DNA from: Acetobacter okinawensis JCM 25146
GTDB lineage: Bacteria; Pseudomonadota; Alphaproteobacteria; Acetobacterales; Acetobacteraceae
DNA: 64,000 nt
Direction of reading: 5' to 3'
Assembly (NCBI RefSeq): GCF_000613865.1
Contig: NZ_BAJU01000005.1
Coordinates: 1 to 64,000, forward strand
Part shown: one piece after another, positions 55,199 to 64,000 of the stretch
How the letters are laid out: each line of letters starts with the position of its first letter
Position numbering within the stretch: position 1 is the stretch's first letter
Position numbers and translations under genes: made by a program
The notes under the pieces: generated by a model
The model's input: the letters and a program-made list of their open reading frames with translations, nothing else
What the model was told of the DNA's origin: nothing
The model's database searches: none

Positions 55199-56156
55199 TC
55201 AGCGGGCCTGCTGGATGGCGGAGAGCAGCCAGCGCCCACCGCGAGAAGGTCGGACAAATGTCCACACTTCTGTAATGGTGACAGGGGTAGTGGAACTGCC
55301 ATCCACAACCTGCCCGGTTGCGTTGGTTGTCAGGTCGATCAGGCTGTAACGCATGGCCACACTGGCGTAGTCCATGCCATTTTCACGCCATGCCTCGGCC
55401 AGATCACCCTGAAGGAAGCGTACATCGGAGACAACATTGCGTGCCCCCTGACTAGCCAGCGTAGCAAGCTGCTCGTTGAAGTAAGAGACCATTTCCGGTG
55501 TTGCCATTTGCTGCATGGCCGGAATGTTCTGCTGGTTCCACGCAGTCTGAATATCCACCAGGGTCTGCTGGAAGGACTGGTAATCCGCCGTGGTAATCTG
55601 GACTGGCGTACCACCACCCGCAGGAGCAGTGGGGGAAGGGGCTGCTCCGGGCATGCTACCACGCGGAGCACCACCCATGCCAAAGCCGTTGCTTCCGGTT
55701 GTTCCCCGGCCAAAGCGCCGTACCAGCCACATGACAAACATGACCACCAGCCGATCTGGAGCAGCAGACCCAGCAGGCTGAAGAAGCTATGCATCCCGCC
55801 CATAAAACCGTGCCCACTCAGCATGCCAAACAGCCCGGCGCCCAAAAAGCCCCCGGCAAGACCAGTCAGGAACGGGTGGCGGTTGGGGTAGCCCATGGGG
55901 CGGGCAAAGGGGGCCGCCATCTGCGGTGCGCCAAAACCCGGTGTGGGTGCTGTGCGCGGTGTTATGGAGCGGTCCATGGGGGCGGTGCTGTAGGGGGTTG
56001 TGCGCGTAACAGGTGGCGCACTCCATGTGTGGCTGCCCCGGCTTCCCATGGAGCCTCCCTGACCTGGGCGGGCATCGGCCTGCATGGCCATAGGCCCGAC
56101 CAGCAGACTTGCGCCGACAAACGCACTCAGGCAGATCGCAGCAGACGTGGTTTCAC
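55199..56156 (-). CDS. Tim44-domain protein with signal peptide and membrane helix (two frameshifts)
   Basis: The corrected length is 319 residues. The N-terminus (MKPRLLRSA then LSAFVGASLLVG) is a signal peptide. A Gly/Pro/Arg-rich stretch (about 28-85), a hydrophobic Gly-rich membrane segment (FLTGLAGGFLGAGLFGMLSG and a second helix) and a C-terminal Tim44-like domain (QQTLVDIQTAWNQQNIPAMQ, VRFLQGDLAEAWRENG) follow. Breaks are near 56129 (one C missing after RSA) and 55757 (IG/LVV, one G missing). The GTG at 56156 is the proposed start. Bacterial homologues are membrane or periplasmic proteins of unclear role. It follows pmbA by 24 bases. Confidence 0.75.
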
Positions 56157-56180
56157 TGTATTTTGGTCTCCGGCTAACAG

Positions 56181-57521
56181 TTACGCCCCGGCGGTGTTCA
56201 GGGCATCTGTCCGTAATGTGGGGGCATCGGTGCCAAAACGGAATACCAGATCGTCCGCTAATGTGATGGAAGCAAAAATTTCCAGCAGATTCCCTGCAAG
56301 GGTAAAGCCAGCAACGGGTTCGGCAATCTGTCCGTCACGGATCATAAAGCCCGAGGCGCCGCGGCTGTAATCCCCCGTCAAACCATTGATGGAGGACCCC
56401 ATCATTTCCGTAATATACAACCCTTCTTTGATGTCAGCCATCAACGCGGTGGGGGAGAGGGTTCCGGGTTCAAAAAACAGGTTGCTCGCGGACGGGCCGG
56501 GAGGGCTCGCAGTACCACGGGCTGCGCGGGCATTGCTTTGCAGGCCAAGCTGGCGTGCGCTGCGGCTGTCGAGCACCCATGATTGCAAAACCCCGTCCCG
56601 CACGAGGGAGAGGGGGGCCACAGCCATGCCCTCCCCGTCAAACGGGCGGGAGCGTAGGCCTTTTATGCGGGTTGGGTCATCGGTAATGCCAACGGTGCTG
56701 GCAAAAATGGCCTGCCCCATTTTGTCCTTGAGGAAGGATGTGCCACGGGCAATGGAGGTGCCCGTGATAGCCCCTACAAAATGGCCCAGAAAGCTCCCCG
56801 CAACCCTTGGGTCGAACACAACAGGGTAGCGCCCCGTTGCCGGGCGGCCGGGGTTAAGGCGGGCCACGGCTTTTTGCCCGGCGCTATGGCCAAGTTCTGC
56901 CGCGTTCTTGAGGTCATGGAGCCAGACTGTGCCGTGGTAGTCATAATCACGCTGCATGGCATCACCCGTGCCAGCAAGAACGCAAACCGAGTTGGAATGG
57001 CTGGTGCGGCTGTAAGTGCCAGCAAATCCGGCGGAGGTTGCCAGAGTAATATCTGTCCGCCCCCATGATGCGCTGCTGCCGGCGCTGTTGGTAACACCTT
57101 TTATGGCCAGAGCAGCCTCTTCCCCCGCTCTGGCGCGTGCGAGCAGGGCCGTGGTATCAGGCTCAGCGGGGTCTGCCAGTTCCAGCGTGTTGGTGCTGAA
57201 CGTGCCCTGCATGGCCTCCGGGGCAAGGCCTGCGTACTGGTCATCGGGCAGAACGCGGGCCATGGCCAGTGCCTGCTCCACCAGTGCGCCAAGCTTGGCC
57301 CGGTCAGGGGTGGTGGTGGAGACAATGGCGTTTTTGCGGCCAACAAAAACCCTCAACCCCAGATCTGTCGTTTCCGAGCGTTCAAGCTCTTCGGTTACGC
57401 CATTGCGCACGCCCGCACCTACGGCGGTGCTGCTGACAAAAACGGCGTCTGCTGCATCCGCTCCGCTGGCACGGGCTTGGGCAACCAGATCGGCAATAAG
57501 GTCGAGGGGCTGTTGCGTCAT
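56181..57521 (-). CDS. pmbA: PmbA/TldE metallopeptidase family protein
   Basis: TldD and TldE (PmbA) form a heterodimer that degrades unfolded peptides and matures microcins and CcdA. The 446-residue protein has the family blocks ETTDLGLRVFVGRKNAIVST, VVFDPRVAGSFLGHFVGAIT, RPFDGEGMAVAPLSLVRDGV and ITEMMGSSINGLTGDYSRGA. It lacks the HEXXXH metal motif of TldD, which identifies it as the TldE/PmbA type. It overlaps the M16 protease gene by 4 bases (ATGA). No tldD is in the window. Confidence 0.93.
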   Translation of the reverse strand: MTQQPLDLIADLVAQARASGADAADAVFVSSTAVGAGVRNGVTEELERSETTDLGLRVFVGRKNAIVSTTTPDRAKLGALVEQALAMARVLPDDQYAGLAPEAMQGTFSTNTLELADPAEPDTTALLARARAGEEAALAIKGVTNSAGSSASWGRTDITLATSAGFAGTYSRTSHSNSVCVLAGTGDAMQRDYDYHGTVWLHDLKNAAELGHSAGQKAVARLNPGRPATGRYPVVFDPRVAGSFLGHFVGAITGTSIARGTSFLKDKMGQAIFASTVGITDDPTRIKGLRSRPFDGEGMAVAPLSLVRDGVLQSWVLDSRSARQLGLQSNARAARGTASPPGPSASNLFFEPGTLSPTALMADIKEGLYITEMMGSSINGLTGDYSRGASGFMIRDGQIAEPVAGFTLAGNLLEIFASITLADDLVFRFGTDAPTLRTDALNTAGA

Positions 57522-58783
57522 GCTGCCAGTGTCTCCTTGATGCTTTGCAGGGACGGAATGTGGCCTATGGGGCCAAGGGCTGCAAGCGTGGGAGCGCCTG
57601 CAAAAATGCGGGCCGCTGCACGGCAGATATCTTCACGCGTGACGGCTTCTATCTTGTCGACCGTTTCCTGTGTGGGAATGACGCGGCCAAAAATCTGGAG
57701 CTGCCGGGCAATCTGCTCGCACCGGCTGCCCGTGCTTTCAAGCGACATGAGCAGGGAGGATTTAAGCTGCGCACGCGCACGGACCAGCTCGTCCGATGTA
57801 ACGCCAAGTTGGACCTTGCGCAGTTCTTCCAGAGTTACGGGAATAAGCTCTGCACATTCCTTTTCCCCCGTGCCAGCATAAATGCCGAACACGCCGCCGC
57901 CTTCATACGGAGCATTGAAGGAGTAAACCGAATAGACCAGCCCGCGTTTTTCCCGGATTTCCTGAAACAGACGTGAGGACATACCGCCACCCAGCAAGGT
58001 GGAAAGCAGGAGTGCTGCGTAATAGTCGGGGTCATGGTAGCCGGTGGAGGGGAAGCCAAGCACAATATGCGCCTGATCCAGCTCCTTGACCTGACGGAAC
58101 TCACCCCCTGTGTAAAGGGCGTTGTCCATTGCAGGGGCTGTTGTGGTGGGCAGGTCGGCAAAATGGCGTTCTACCTGCGCGACGACCGCCGCATGCTCCA
58201 GATTGCCAGCGGCTGCGACAATCATGTTCGACGGGTTATAGTGCGTTCCCATGTAGGACATGAGCGTCTCACGCTGCATGGTCTGGATCAGGCTTTCCGT
58301 ACCCAGAATGGGGCGGCCCATGGGCTGGTTGGGGAATGCGGTTTCCTGGAAATGGTCAAACACCACGTCATCGGGTGTGTCGTTCGCCTGACCGATTTCT
58401 TGCAAAATCACGCCACGTTCGCGTTCCAGCTCGGCGGCGTCAAACGTGGAATGGGTCAGGATATCGCCAATAATGTCGATCCCAAGATCAAGGTTTTCCT
58501 TGAGAAGCTTGACGTAGAACACCGTCTGCTCGCGGGCGGTGTAGGCATTGATGTGCCCGCCCACGTTCTCAATTTCTTCGGCAATACGCAGGGCGGAGCG
58601 GCTGGTGGTGCCCTTGAAGGCCATGTGCTCAAGAAAATGGGATACGCCATTTTCCGCCGCAGTTTCATTGCGGGTCCCAGCGGAAATATAGGCCCCGAAG
58701 GAAACGGTTTCCACCCGGTCCATGCGTTCGGTCACAACGGTCAGGCCGGAGGGCAGGCGGGTCAGCTGGATGGGGTCTGTCAT
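57518..58783 (-). CDS. M16-family zinc protease (processing-peptidase-like)
   Basis: The 421-residue protein has the inverted zinc motif HFLEH (His49, Glu52, His53) and, about 75 residues later, the third ligand in the stretch AELERERGVILQEI. The N-terminal LTRLPSGLTVVTERMDRVET and the Gly-rich C-terminal GGGMSSRLFQEIREKRGLVY are typical of the mitochondrial-processing-peptidase-like clan found in alphaproteobacteria. It probably degrades peptides in the cytosol or periplasm. The ATG at 58783 starts the homology. It is between thrC (63 bases upstream) and pmbA. Confidence 0.93.
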   Translation of the reverse strand: MTDPIQLTRLPSGLTVVTERMDRVETVSFGAYISAGTRNETAAENGVSHFLEHMAFKGTTSRSALRIAEEIENVGGHINAYTAREQTVFYVKLLKENLDLGIDIIGDILTHSTFDAAELERERGVILQEIGQANDTPDDVVFDHFQETAFPNQPMGRPILGTESLIQTMQRETLMSYMGTHYNPSNMIVAAAGNLEHAAVVAQVERHFADLPTTTAPAMDNALYTGGEFRQVKELDQAHIVLGFPSTGYHDPDYYAALLLSTLLGGGMSSRLFQEIREKRGLVYSVYSFNAPYEGGGVFGIYAGTGEKECAELIPVTLEELRKVQLGVTSDELVRARAQLKSSLLMSLESTGSRCEQIARQLQIFGRVIPTQETVDKIEAVTREDICRAAARIFAGAPTLAALGPIGHIPSLQSIKETLAA

Positions 58784-58846
58784 TCTTGTCCTGAGGAACA
58801 GCAGGGCCGCCACATGGGCAGCCCTGCGCTTGGGGGAGTGGGCTGG

Positions 58847-60247
58847 TTAGCCAGCGTTGGAGAGGACTGCTGCGCGCACCGCGTCTTTGATAGCGTTTTC
58901 GGTCGCGGGGACTGCGCGGTAACGCTCCTCACGCTCGAACAGGTCGGCCAGATGTACGGGGAGTGCCGGATGAATACCCGTGGCGGCCACCATGGCGTCG
59001 GGGAATTTGGCCGGGTGAGCCGTGGCCTCGGCCACCATGGGTATGCCCGGCTGGCGGAAGCGGCGGCCAGCGGCAATACCAATGGCGGAGTGCGGGTCGG
59101 CCATATAGTCCGAGCGCTGGTGCAGGGCGCGGATCTCGGCCTCGGTCTGGCTGTCATCCAGCGCCAGACCGGAGAAGAGGGTGCGCGCGTTCTCCCACAC
59201 TTCTGGCGGCACATCCATGTGCCCCGTGCTGCGGAAGCCGGTCATGATGCGTGCACAGGCGGTGGCGTCGCGCCCGAGCAGTTCAAACAAAAGCCGCTCG
59301 AAGTTGGAGGAGACCTGAATGTCCATGGAGGGGGAGAGGCTGGGCACCACCCCTTTGATGGTCATGTCATTGGCATTGAGGAAGCGGGTCAGAATATCGT
59401 TGCGGTTGGAACCCACGCAAAGCTGGCGGATGGGCAGGCCCATCTTGCGTGCAGCCCATGCTGCCAGAATATTGCCGAAGTTGCCCGTAGGCACGGCAAA
59501 GGAGACCTCACGCTCGGGCGCACCCAGTGCAAGGGCTGCATGTACATAATAGGGAATTTGCGCAGCAATACGCGCCCAGTTGATGGAGTTGACAGCGGAG
59601 AGGTGCATCTCGCGCCGGAAGGGCAGGTCCGCAAACAGGCTTTTGACCAGGTCCTGACAGTCATCAAACGTGCCTTCAACCGCAAGGTTGGTCACGTTGG
59701 GCTCGCGCACGGTGGTCATCTGCCTGCGCTGCACTTCGGATGTACGGCCCTTGGGGTGCAGAATAATAACGGACAGGCGCTTGCGGCCACGGCAGGCCTC
59801 AATAGCGGCGGAACCCGTATCGCCCGAGGTGGCCCCTACAATGGTCACATGGTCGTCACGCTGGGTCAGCACATGCTCAAAAAGCTGGCCAAGCACCTGC
59901 ATGGCCATGTCCTTGAAGGCAAGGGTCGGGCCGTGGAACAGTTCCTGCACAAACAGCCCGTCTTCAACCTGCGTCAGCGGCACAATGGCCGGGTGGTCAA
60001 AGCCTGCATAGGCTTTTGCACACAGGGTTTTGAGCGTGTCTTCATCAATGTCGGAGCCGGTAAAGCGGGCCAGAATGCGTGCCGCCAGCTCCGGGTAGGG
60101 CAGGGCGCGCATGGCCTGCCAGTCCGCCAGCGAGAACTCGGGCCATGTTTGCGGCAGGTATAGCCCGCCATCTTCGGCAAGGCCGGTCAGCAGAACATCG
60201 GAAAACGAGAGAACGGGAGCATTCCCGCGTGTGGAAATGTAGCGCAT
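58847..60247 (-). CDS. thrC: Threonine synthase
   Basis: ThrC converts O-phosphohomoserine to threonine with pyridoxal phosphate. The 466-residue protein shows MRYISTRGNAPVLSFSDVLL, the cofactor lysine Lys112 in LAFKDMAMQ, GATSGDTGSAAIEACRGRK and VPTGNFGNILAAWAARKMGL (phosphate-binding). The open frame extends 40 codons further, but homology starts at 60247. It is 65 bases after the royal-jelly-type gene and followed by the M16 protease; thrC next to an M16 protease is common in alphaproteobacteria. Confidence 0.97.
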   Translation of the reverse strand: MRYISTRGNAPVLSFSDVLLTGLAEDGGLYLPQTWPEFSLADWQAMRALPYPELAARILARFTGSDIDEDTLKTLCAKAYAGFDHPAIVPLTQVEDGLFVQELFHGPTLAFKDMAMQVLGQLFEHVLTQRDDHVTIVGATSGDTGSAAIEACRGRKRLSVIILHPKGRTSEVQRRQMTTVREPNVTNLAVEGTFDDCQDLVKSLFADLPFRREMHLSAVNSINWARIAAQIPYYVHAALALGAPEREVSFAVPTGNFGNILAAWAARKMGLPIRQLCVGSNRNDILTRFLNANDMTIKGVVPSLSPSMDIQVSSNFERLLFELLGRDATACARIMTGFRSTGHMDVPPEVWENARTLFSGLALDDSQTEAEIRALHQRSDYMADPHSAIGIAAGRRFRQPGIPMVAEATAHPAKFPDAMVAATGIHPALPVHLADLFEREERYRAVPATENAIKDAVRAAVLSNAG

Positions 60248-60312
60248 GAGGGCGATTATATCCTGAATGACGGATGCCGCGAAGTGGTCTTGTACGATAT
60301 ATTCGGGTGTGC

Positions 60313-61463
60313 CTAGCCCGGCGGGGGCGTTGTGGGCAAGGTCAGCCTGTAAATGGTGATCGGCCATGAGATGGAGGCCGAGGGCGCGCCAAAGGCCGTG
60401 CTGTGGTCAAGCTGGCTGGCTGAGACATACAGGTGGCCGTGCCCGTCCAGCCCCGGCGTTGTGGGCCATTGCAGGCGTGGGTCGGTGACCAGCCTGCGCG
60501 GCACCCGCCCGGTGGTGTAGCTGAGGATGCTCGATGTTGTGATGTCGGACCAGTAGAGCGTTCCGTCATCATCAATGGTCAGCCCGCCGAGCGAGGGGGT
60601 CTTGAACACTGTGTCACACTTTCCTCAAACGCTGCGGGCGTTATGTCCGGGTCGGTAAAAATGGCGGTGGACACGCGGGAGAGGTATTGCCCGGGTGCTT
60701 GCAGCACAAGCCAGGACCCGTCCGGGCTGACCGCGATCATGCTGGCGTCCACAGCTGCGTAGTGGCCCGTGCTGTCCCGCACCGGGCCGTTGGGTGTGAC
60801 AATTGGGCGGCTGGCGACCAGGTCCGGGTGGTGGTCTAAAAAGCGTTTTGTTGTGGCGGAGGCTGTGTCGATCACCAGTAGACCGGCAACGCCTGAATCC
60901 GGCACATAGGCCGTGCTGCCATGGACTGCAATGCCGGACAGAATGCTGCCGGGCCGCAGGGCATTGGGGTCCACATGCACAGTACGGAGCACCGCGTTGG
61001 CTGCGGGGTCAATTTCTATCAGTTTGGGGGGGGCGTGCGGCGGGGTTTTTGCGGTTGGGCACACCGCTGTCGAGCACCCATATATGCCCATCAGCCGTTC
61101 GGGTCAGCCCGCCAAGGGCAACAAAGCGCTGGTCTGGTGCGCCCTGTGTTGCGTTCCACGCGGCATTGGGCCACGCCGCCAGTTGTCCGTCTGTATTGCG
61201 CACAAAAAGCTGGGGGCCAGTATTGCCAACCCATGCCGGGGCTTCCAGCAGCATGCGGCCGTCCGGCAGGGGGACAATGGCGTCCCATATCTGGCTGCTG
61301 GACTGCATGAAAGGCTGGAGCGCGCTGGCAGGCAGTTCCGCCACCTTGGCATATGCAACGCCCATGCGGGTGAGCCGCCCAGGGGTAGGGCCAGCATGGC
61401 TGTCAGCAGGCCAAAAACTGCGCGGCGGGAGCGGGGAGTAAGGCGGGGGGAGGAAGTGGTCAT
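60313..61463 (-). CDS. Secreted major-royal-jelly/yellow-family protein (three frameshifts)
   Basis: The corrected length is 383 residues. It starts with a twin-Arg-containing signal peptide (SRRAVFGLLTAMLALPLGGS, cleavage near AWA). The mature part is a six-bladed propeller of the MRJP/yellow type: GLTRTADGHIWVLDSG, KLIEIDPAANAVLRTVHV, SGIAVHGSTAYVPDSGVAGL, and GGLTIDDDGTLYWSDI. Frames change near 61373 (GG to G), 61022-61029 (eight C where seven fit) and 60613 (GG to G). Homology is continuous through all. Bacterial members are mostly uncharacterised; no enzyme activity can be given. It lies upstream of thrC. Confidence 0.8.
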
Positions 61464-61622
61464 GCGCGCGGGCATCCGGTCAGTAAAACGTCAGGCATAC
61501 AAACATGGGCATGAGTGTCCGCTCCATGCGCCTGCCATGCAAACGCCTTATGCGCAGGGCGGATGCGCCCGAATGCCGGCAGTAGGCGGGGACTACGCTG
61601 GCAGGGCGCAGGAGCGGGTCGA

Positions 61623-63127
61623 TTATGCATCCGGCGCGCGGTCCACGTAGCGGCGGCGGATGTGGTTCAGATATGCCGAGGCATCCAGTGGTTTGCCGGT
61701 GGCATCGTTCACAATCTGGGCCATGCTAGCGCTGCGTGCGCGGCCATGCACGTTCTGGCGCAGCCATGCCAGCAGTGGTGCAAAATCGCCCTGACCAATG
61801 GCAGGCAGAATGGCGGGGTTGGCGGTGCAGGCCGCATTGCGCAACTGGGCTGCAGTCATGGCGCCAAGGGCGTAGCAGGGGAAGTAACCAAACAGCCCTG
61901 CAGGCCAGTGGATGTCCTGCAGGCAGCCGCGTCGGTCATCTGCACGTGCAGGCCCAGCAGGGCGTGCAGGCGGGTATTAAAGGCCGCAGGCAGGTCAGCC
62001 AGCGCCAGATCGCCCGAGATCAGGGCTTTTTCCAGCTCATAGCGCACAAGAATATGGGCAGGATATGTAACCTCATCCGCATCAACACGGATAAAGCCGG
62101 GTTCAACATGCGTTAAGTGGCGGTGCAGGCTGGTAGCGTCCCATCCTGCGGCATCATCCGCAACACCAAAGCCTGCACGGACCTGTGGAGCCAGCCAGCC
62201 TGCAAAGGCGGCAGAGCGGCAGAACTGCATTTCCATCAGCAGGGACTGGCTTTCATGCAGGGTCATGCCGCCGGACTGGCCTACGGGCTGGCTGGCCCAT
62301 TGGGCGGGCAGCCCCAGCTCGTACAGGGCGTGCCCGGTTTCGTGCAGCACACCCATCAGTGCGGGAATAAAGTCCGATTCCACGTAGCGGGTGGTCAGGC
62401 GGACATCATGCGTGGCCCCGCCACAAAAGGGGTGAGCACTAACGTCCAGCCTGCCGCGTGTTGCATCAAACCCCATGCGCTGCATCAGGCGGCGGCCGAG
62501 TGCCTCCTGTTGCGCAACGGGGAAGGGGCCGGTGGGGGATAAAACCGCAGGCAGGCTTTTCTGCCGCTCCAGCACGGCGCCAATCAGCTCGGGCAGGCTG
62601 GCGGCCAGAGAGGTGAAGATGGGGTCTATATCCGTCTGCCGTGTGCCGGGGTCAAAGCTGTCCAGCAGGGCATCATACATGTTCAGGCCCATGGCCTCAC
62701 CCGTGGCGCGGGCGCTCTCCCTTGTCAGGCGCAGCACTTCGGCCAGATGGGGCTCAAGGCTTTTGAAGTCACTTTCCTCCCGCGCGGTGCGCCATGCCAT
62801 TTCACAGCGAGCGGTTGCCTGTGCGCTGGCTTCCACCAGATCCCCCGGCAGGGCGGTTGCCTGCGCATGCTGCCTGCGCATCTGCTCCAGATTGGCGGCG
62901 CGCCAGACGTCATCCCCCGCGTCGGCTTCCCCCAGCAGGTCGGCCATAATGGGTGCGGTCAGGATTTCGTGGCGCAGGCCTTCGAGCATGGCCAGATTTT
63001 CCGCCCGTCTCTCGGCAGCGCCCGAGGGCATCATGACCTCCTTGTCCCACCCCAGAATGCCCAGAGCATCATTGAGGGAGGAAAGGCGCGCAAAGTGGCG
63101 TTCGAGGGAAAGATAGGCTTTATTCAT
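61623..63127 (-). CDS. M32 metallocarboxypeptidase (Taq-type, frameshifted)
   Basis: The corrected length is 501 residues, normal for this family. The zinc motif HETGH is at residues 262-266, inside VLHETGHALYELGLP. Other family blocks are WDKEVMMPSGAAERRAENLA, HPFCGGATHDVRLTTRY, ESQSLLMEMQFCRS and TYPAHILVRYELEKALI. The frame breaks near 61922 (CC where CCC is expected); the C-terminal part (DIHWPAGLFGYFPCYALGAM) continues in another frame to the stop at 61623. The enzyme trims C-terminal residues from peptides in the cytosol. It is divergent from the TPR gene. Confidence 0.93.
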
Positions 63128-63221
63128 GCAGCCCATGGTACAGCATCATGCAGGTGAGCGAAACCATGCGTCAGCACCTCTTGTGCGTGACCGGGGCGCA
63201 AGGCGTGGAGGTGGGGCCAGC

Positions 63222-64000
63222 ATGGGTGGTAAAAAAGCGCAGGCTTTGCCCCCGCAGTCGGTAGCAGACAGGCGCTGGCCTGTCTGGCACGGGGGGATGC
63301 GGAGCAGGCCGAATCCCTCCTGCGCGAGCATTTGCGCTCTTACCCGGCAGATGCGCAGGGCTGGCACGCCATGGCCTGTGTTGCGCGGGCGGGGGGTAAT
63401 GCCGCCGCCGCCATAGCCCTTGCAGGCAAGGCTGTGGAGCTTGCTGCTGAACCGTTTTTTTATATCACGCTTGGGCTGGCCCTGCTGGAGCAGGGGCACG
63501 TGGAACCGGCGCGTGCGGCAGTCAATGTGGCGGTTATGTCCACACCGGCGGACCCCCGTGCGCATGATGCCATGGCCCGGGTTATGGAGGCTGCCGGGCG
63601 TTTGCCCGATGCCGAGCGGGCGCTGCAAAAAGCGCTCTCCCTCCGCCCTCTGGAGCAGGAGCGGCACATGGCACTTGCCGCTTTTCTGGCCCGTTGCGGG
63701 CGGGGGGCGGAGGCTGTAGCCGTATCGGCCCGCGCCCTTGCACTGGAGGGGGAGGAGGTGCTCGCCCATAACCTGCACGCCATGGCGCTTGAGCGCGATG
63801 GGCGTATGGCGCAGGCCGAGCCCCATTTTGCCGCCGTTGCCCATGCCATGCCGGATAACCCGCAGGCGCTGGCCAACCACGGTGCGGCACTGTTTGCCCG
63901 GCACAGATACGAGGAGGCGGAGCAGACACTGCAACGCGCGGCAGCTTTAGCCCCCAATGTGGCGGAAACCCGCACCAATCTCGGGCTTGTCCATATGGCG
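63222..64000 (+). CDS. TPR-repeat protein, 5' part (frameshifted, runs off the window)
   Basis: An ATG at 63222, with GGAGG upstream, starts MGGKKAQALPPQSVA. About 16 codons in (near 63270), similarity continues in another frame (RQALACLARGDAEQAESLLR...) without a stop to base 64000. One missing base explains it. The product is a string of tetratricopeptide repeats: GWHAMACVARAGGNAAAAIA, DAERALQKALSLRPLEQERH, NHGAALFARHRYEEAEQTLQ and APNVAETRTNLGLVHMA at the edge. The last repeats often precede a glycosyltransferase or sulfotransferase domain, which cannot be seen here. It is divergent from the M32 gene. Confidence 0.75.

Noticed and set aside
58034-60163. 709-codon plus-strand open frame opposite the M16 protease and thrC
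   Set aside because: It spans two well-supported minus-strand genes, is Gly/His-rich without motifs, and crosses their intergenic gap. It is an antisense shadow.
1-64000. CRISPR array, insertion sequence, prophage or integration site
   Set aside because: I saw no regularly spaced repeats, transposase or integrase motifs, and no attachment-like repeat at tRNA-Pro.

Overview
The window is chromosomal DNA of an alphaproteobacterium, most likely an acetic acid bacterium (Acetobacteraceae). GC content looks like roughly 60 % by eye. The evidence is the alphaproteobacterial gene set and gene order: yceD-rpmF-plsX-fabH-ihfA-merR-tRNA-Pro, ffh-rpsP-rimM-trmD-rplS followed by leuCDB, def-COQ9, an ATP12 chaperone, MucR, a ctaB locus and a plant-type GshA. 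The genus cannot be fixed from the sequence alone. I see no rRNA, CRISPR array, transposase, phage gene or integration site. This is a core housekeeping region.

Layout. 1-6.3 kb: a dehydrogenase, a SulP anion transporter, lpxB, hisI, ygfZ and a heptosyltransferase-like gene. 6.4-10.5 kb: a small secreted protein and the outer-membrane/ribosome operon yfgM-like/bamB/der. 10.6-23.3 kb: an MFS pump, a family 4 glycosyltransferase, gshA and rsmE, ubiA, lolA, rarA, an RluA-type pseudouridine synthase, an AsmA-like protein, ATP12 and an LTXXQ periplasmic protein. 23.4-30.2 kb: the translation and secretion block ffh-rpsP-rimM-trmD-rplS, then leuC-leuD-leuB. 30.3-36 kb: rpsU, def, COQ9, MarR, a two-component system and a BamE-like lipoprotein. 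35.5-39.8 kb: lipid synthesis and IHF alpha, ending in tRNA-Pro(GGG). 39.8-47.3 kb: an AI-2E permease, murJ, a UdgX-type uracil-DNA protein, ihfB, mucR with a 0.4-kb AT-rich leader, lysR and trxB. 47.5-52.5 kb: an Lrp regulator, a polyprenyl-phosphate sugar pathway, gshB and a PmtA-like methyltransferase. 52.7-55.1 kb: a degenerate cytochrome oxidase subunit I, ctaB and a small membrane protein. 55.2-64 kb: a Tim44-like protein, pmbA, an M16 protease, thrC, a major-royal-jelly-family protein, an M32 carboxypeptidase and the start of a TPR protein.

Two points matter most. First, 18 genes, including essential ones (ffh, rpmF, murJ), are interrupted by single-base indels, almost all in short G/C (or A/T) runs, with perfect family homology resuming in another frame. 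I count 25 such sites. This looks like sequencing error, so those genes are annotated as whole CDSs with the break position given. Second, the best biological oddity is the gene at 52697-53965. It is an intact reading frame homologous to subunit I of cytochrome c oxidase, but it has lost the CuB ligands, the cross-link tyrosine and the heme-a3 histidine region. It is translationally coupled to ctaB.

Functional links: LpxB, the glycosyltransferases, LolA, BamB, BamE, AsmA and MurJ all serve the envelope. GshA and GshB make glutathione and TrxB reduces thioredoxin. UbiA and COQ9 make ubiquinone, and CtaB makes heme O for a terminal oxidase encoded elsewhere.
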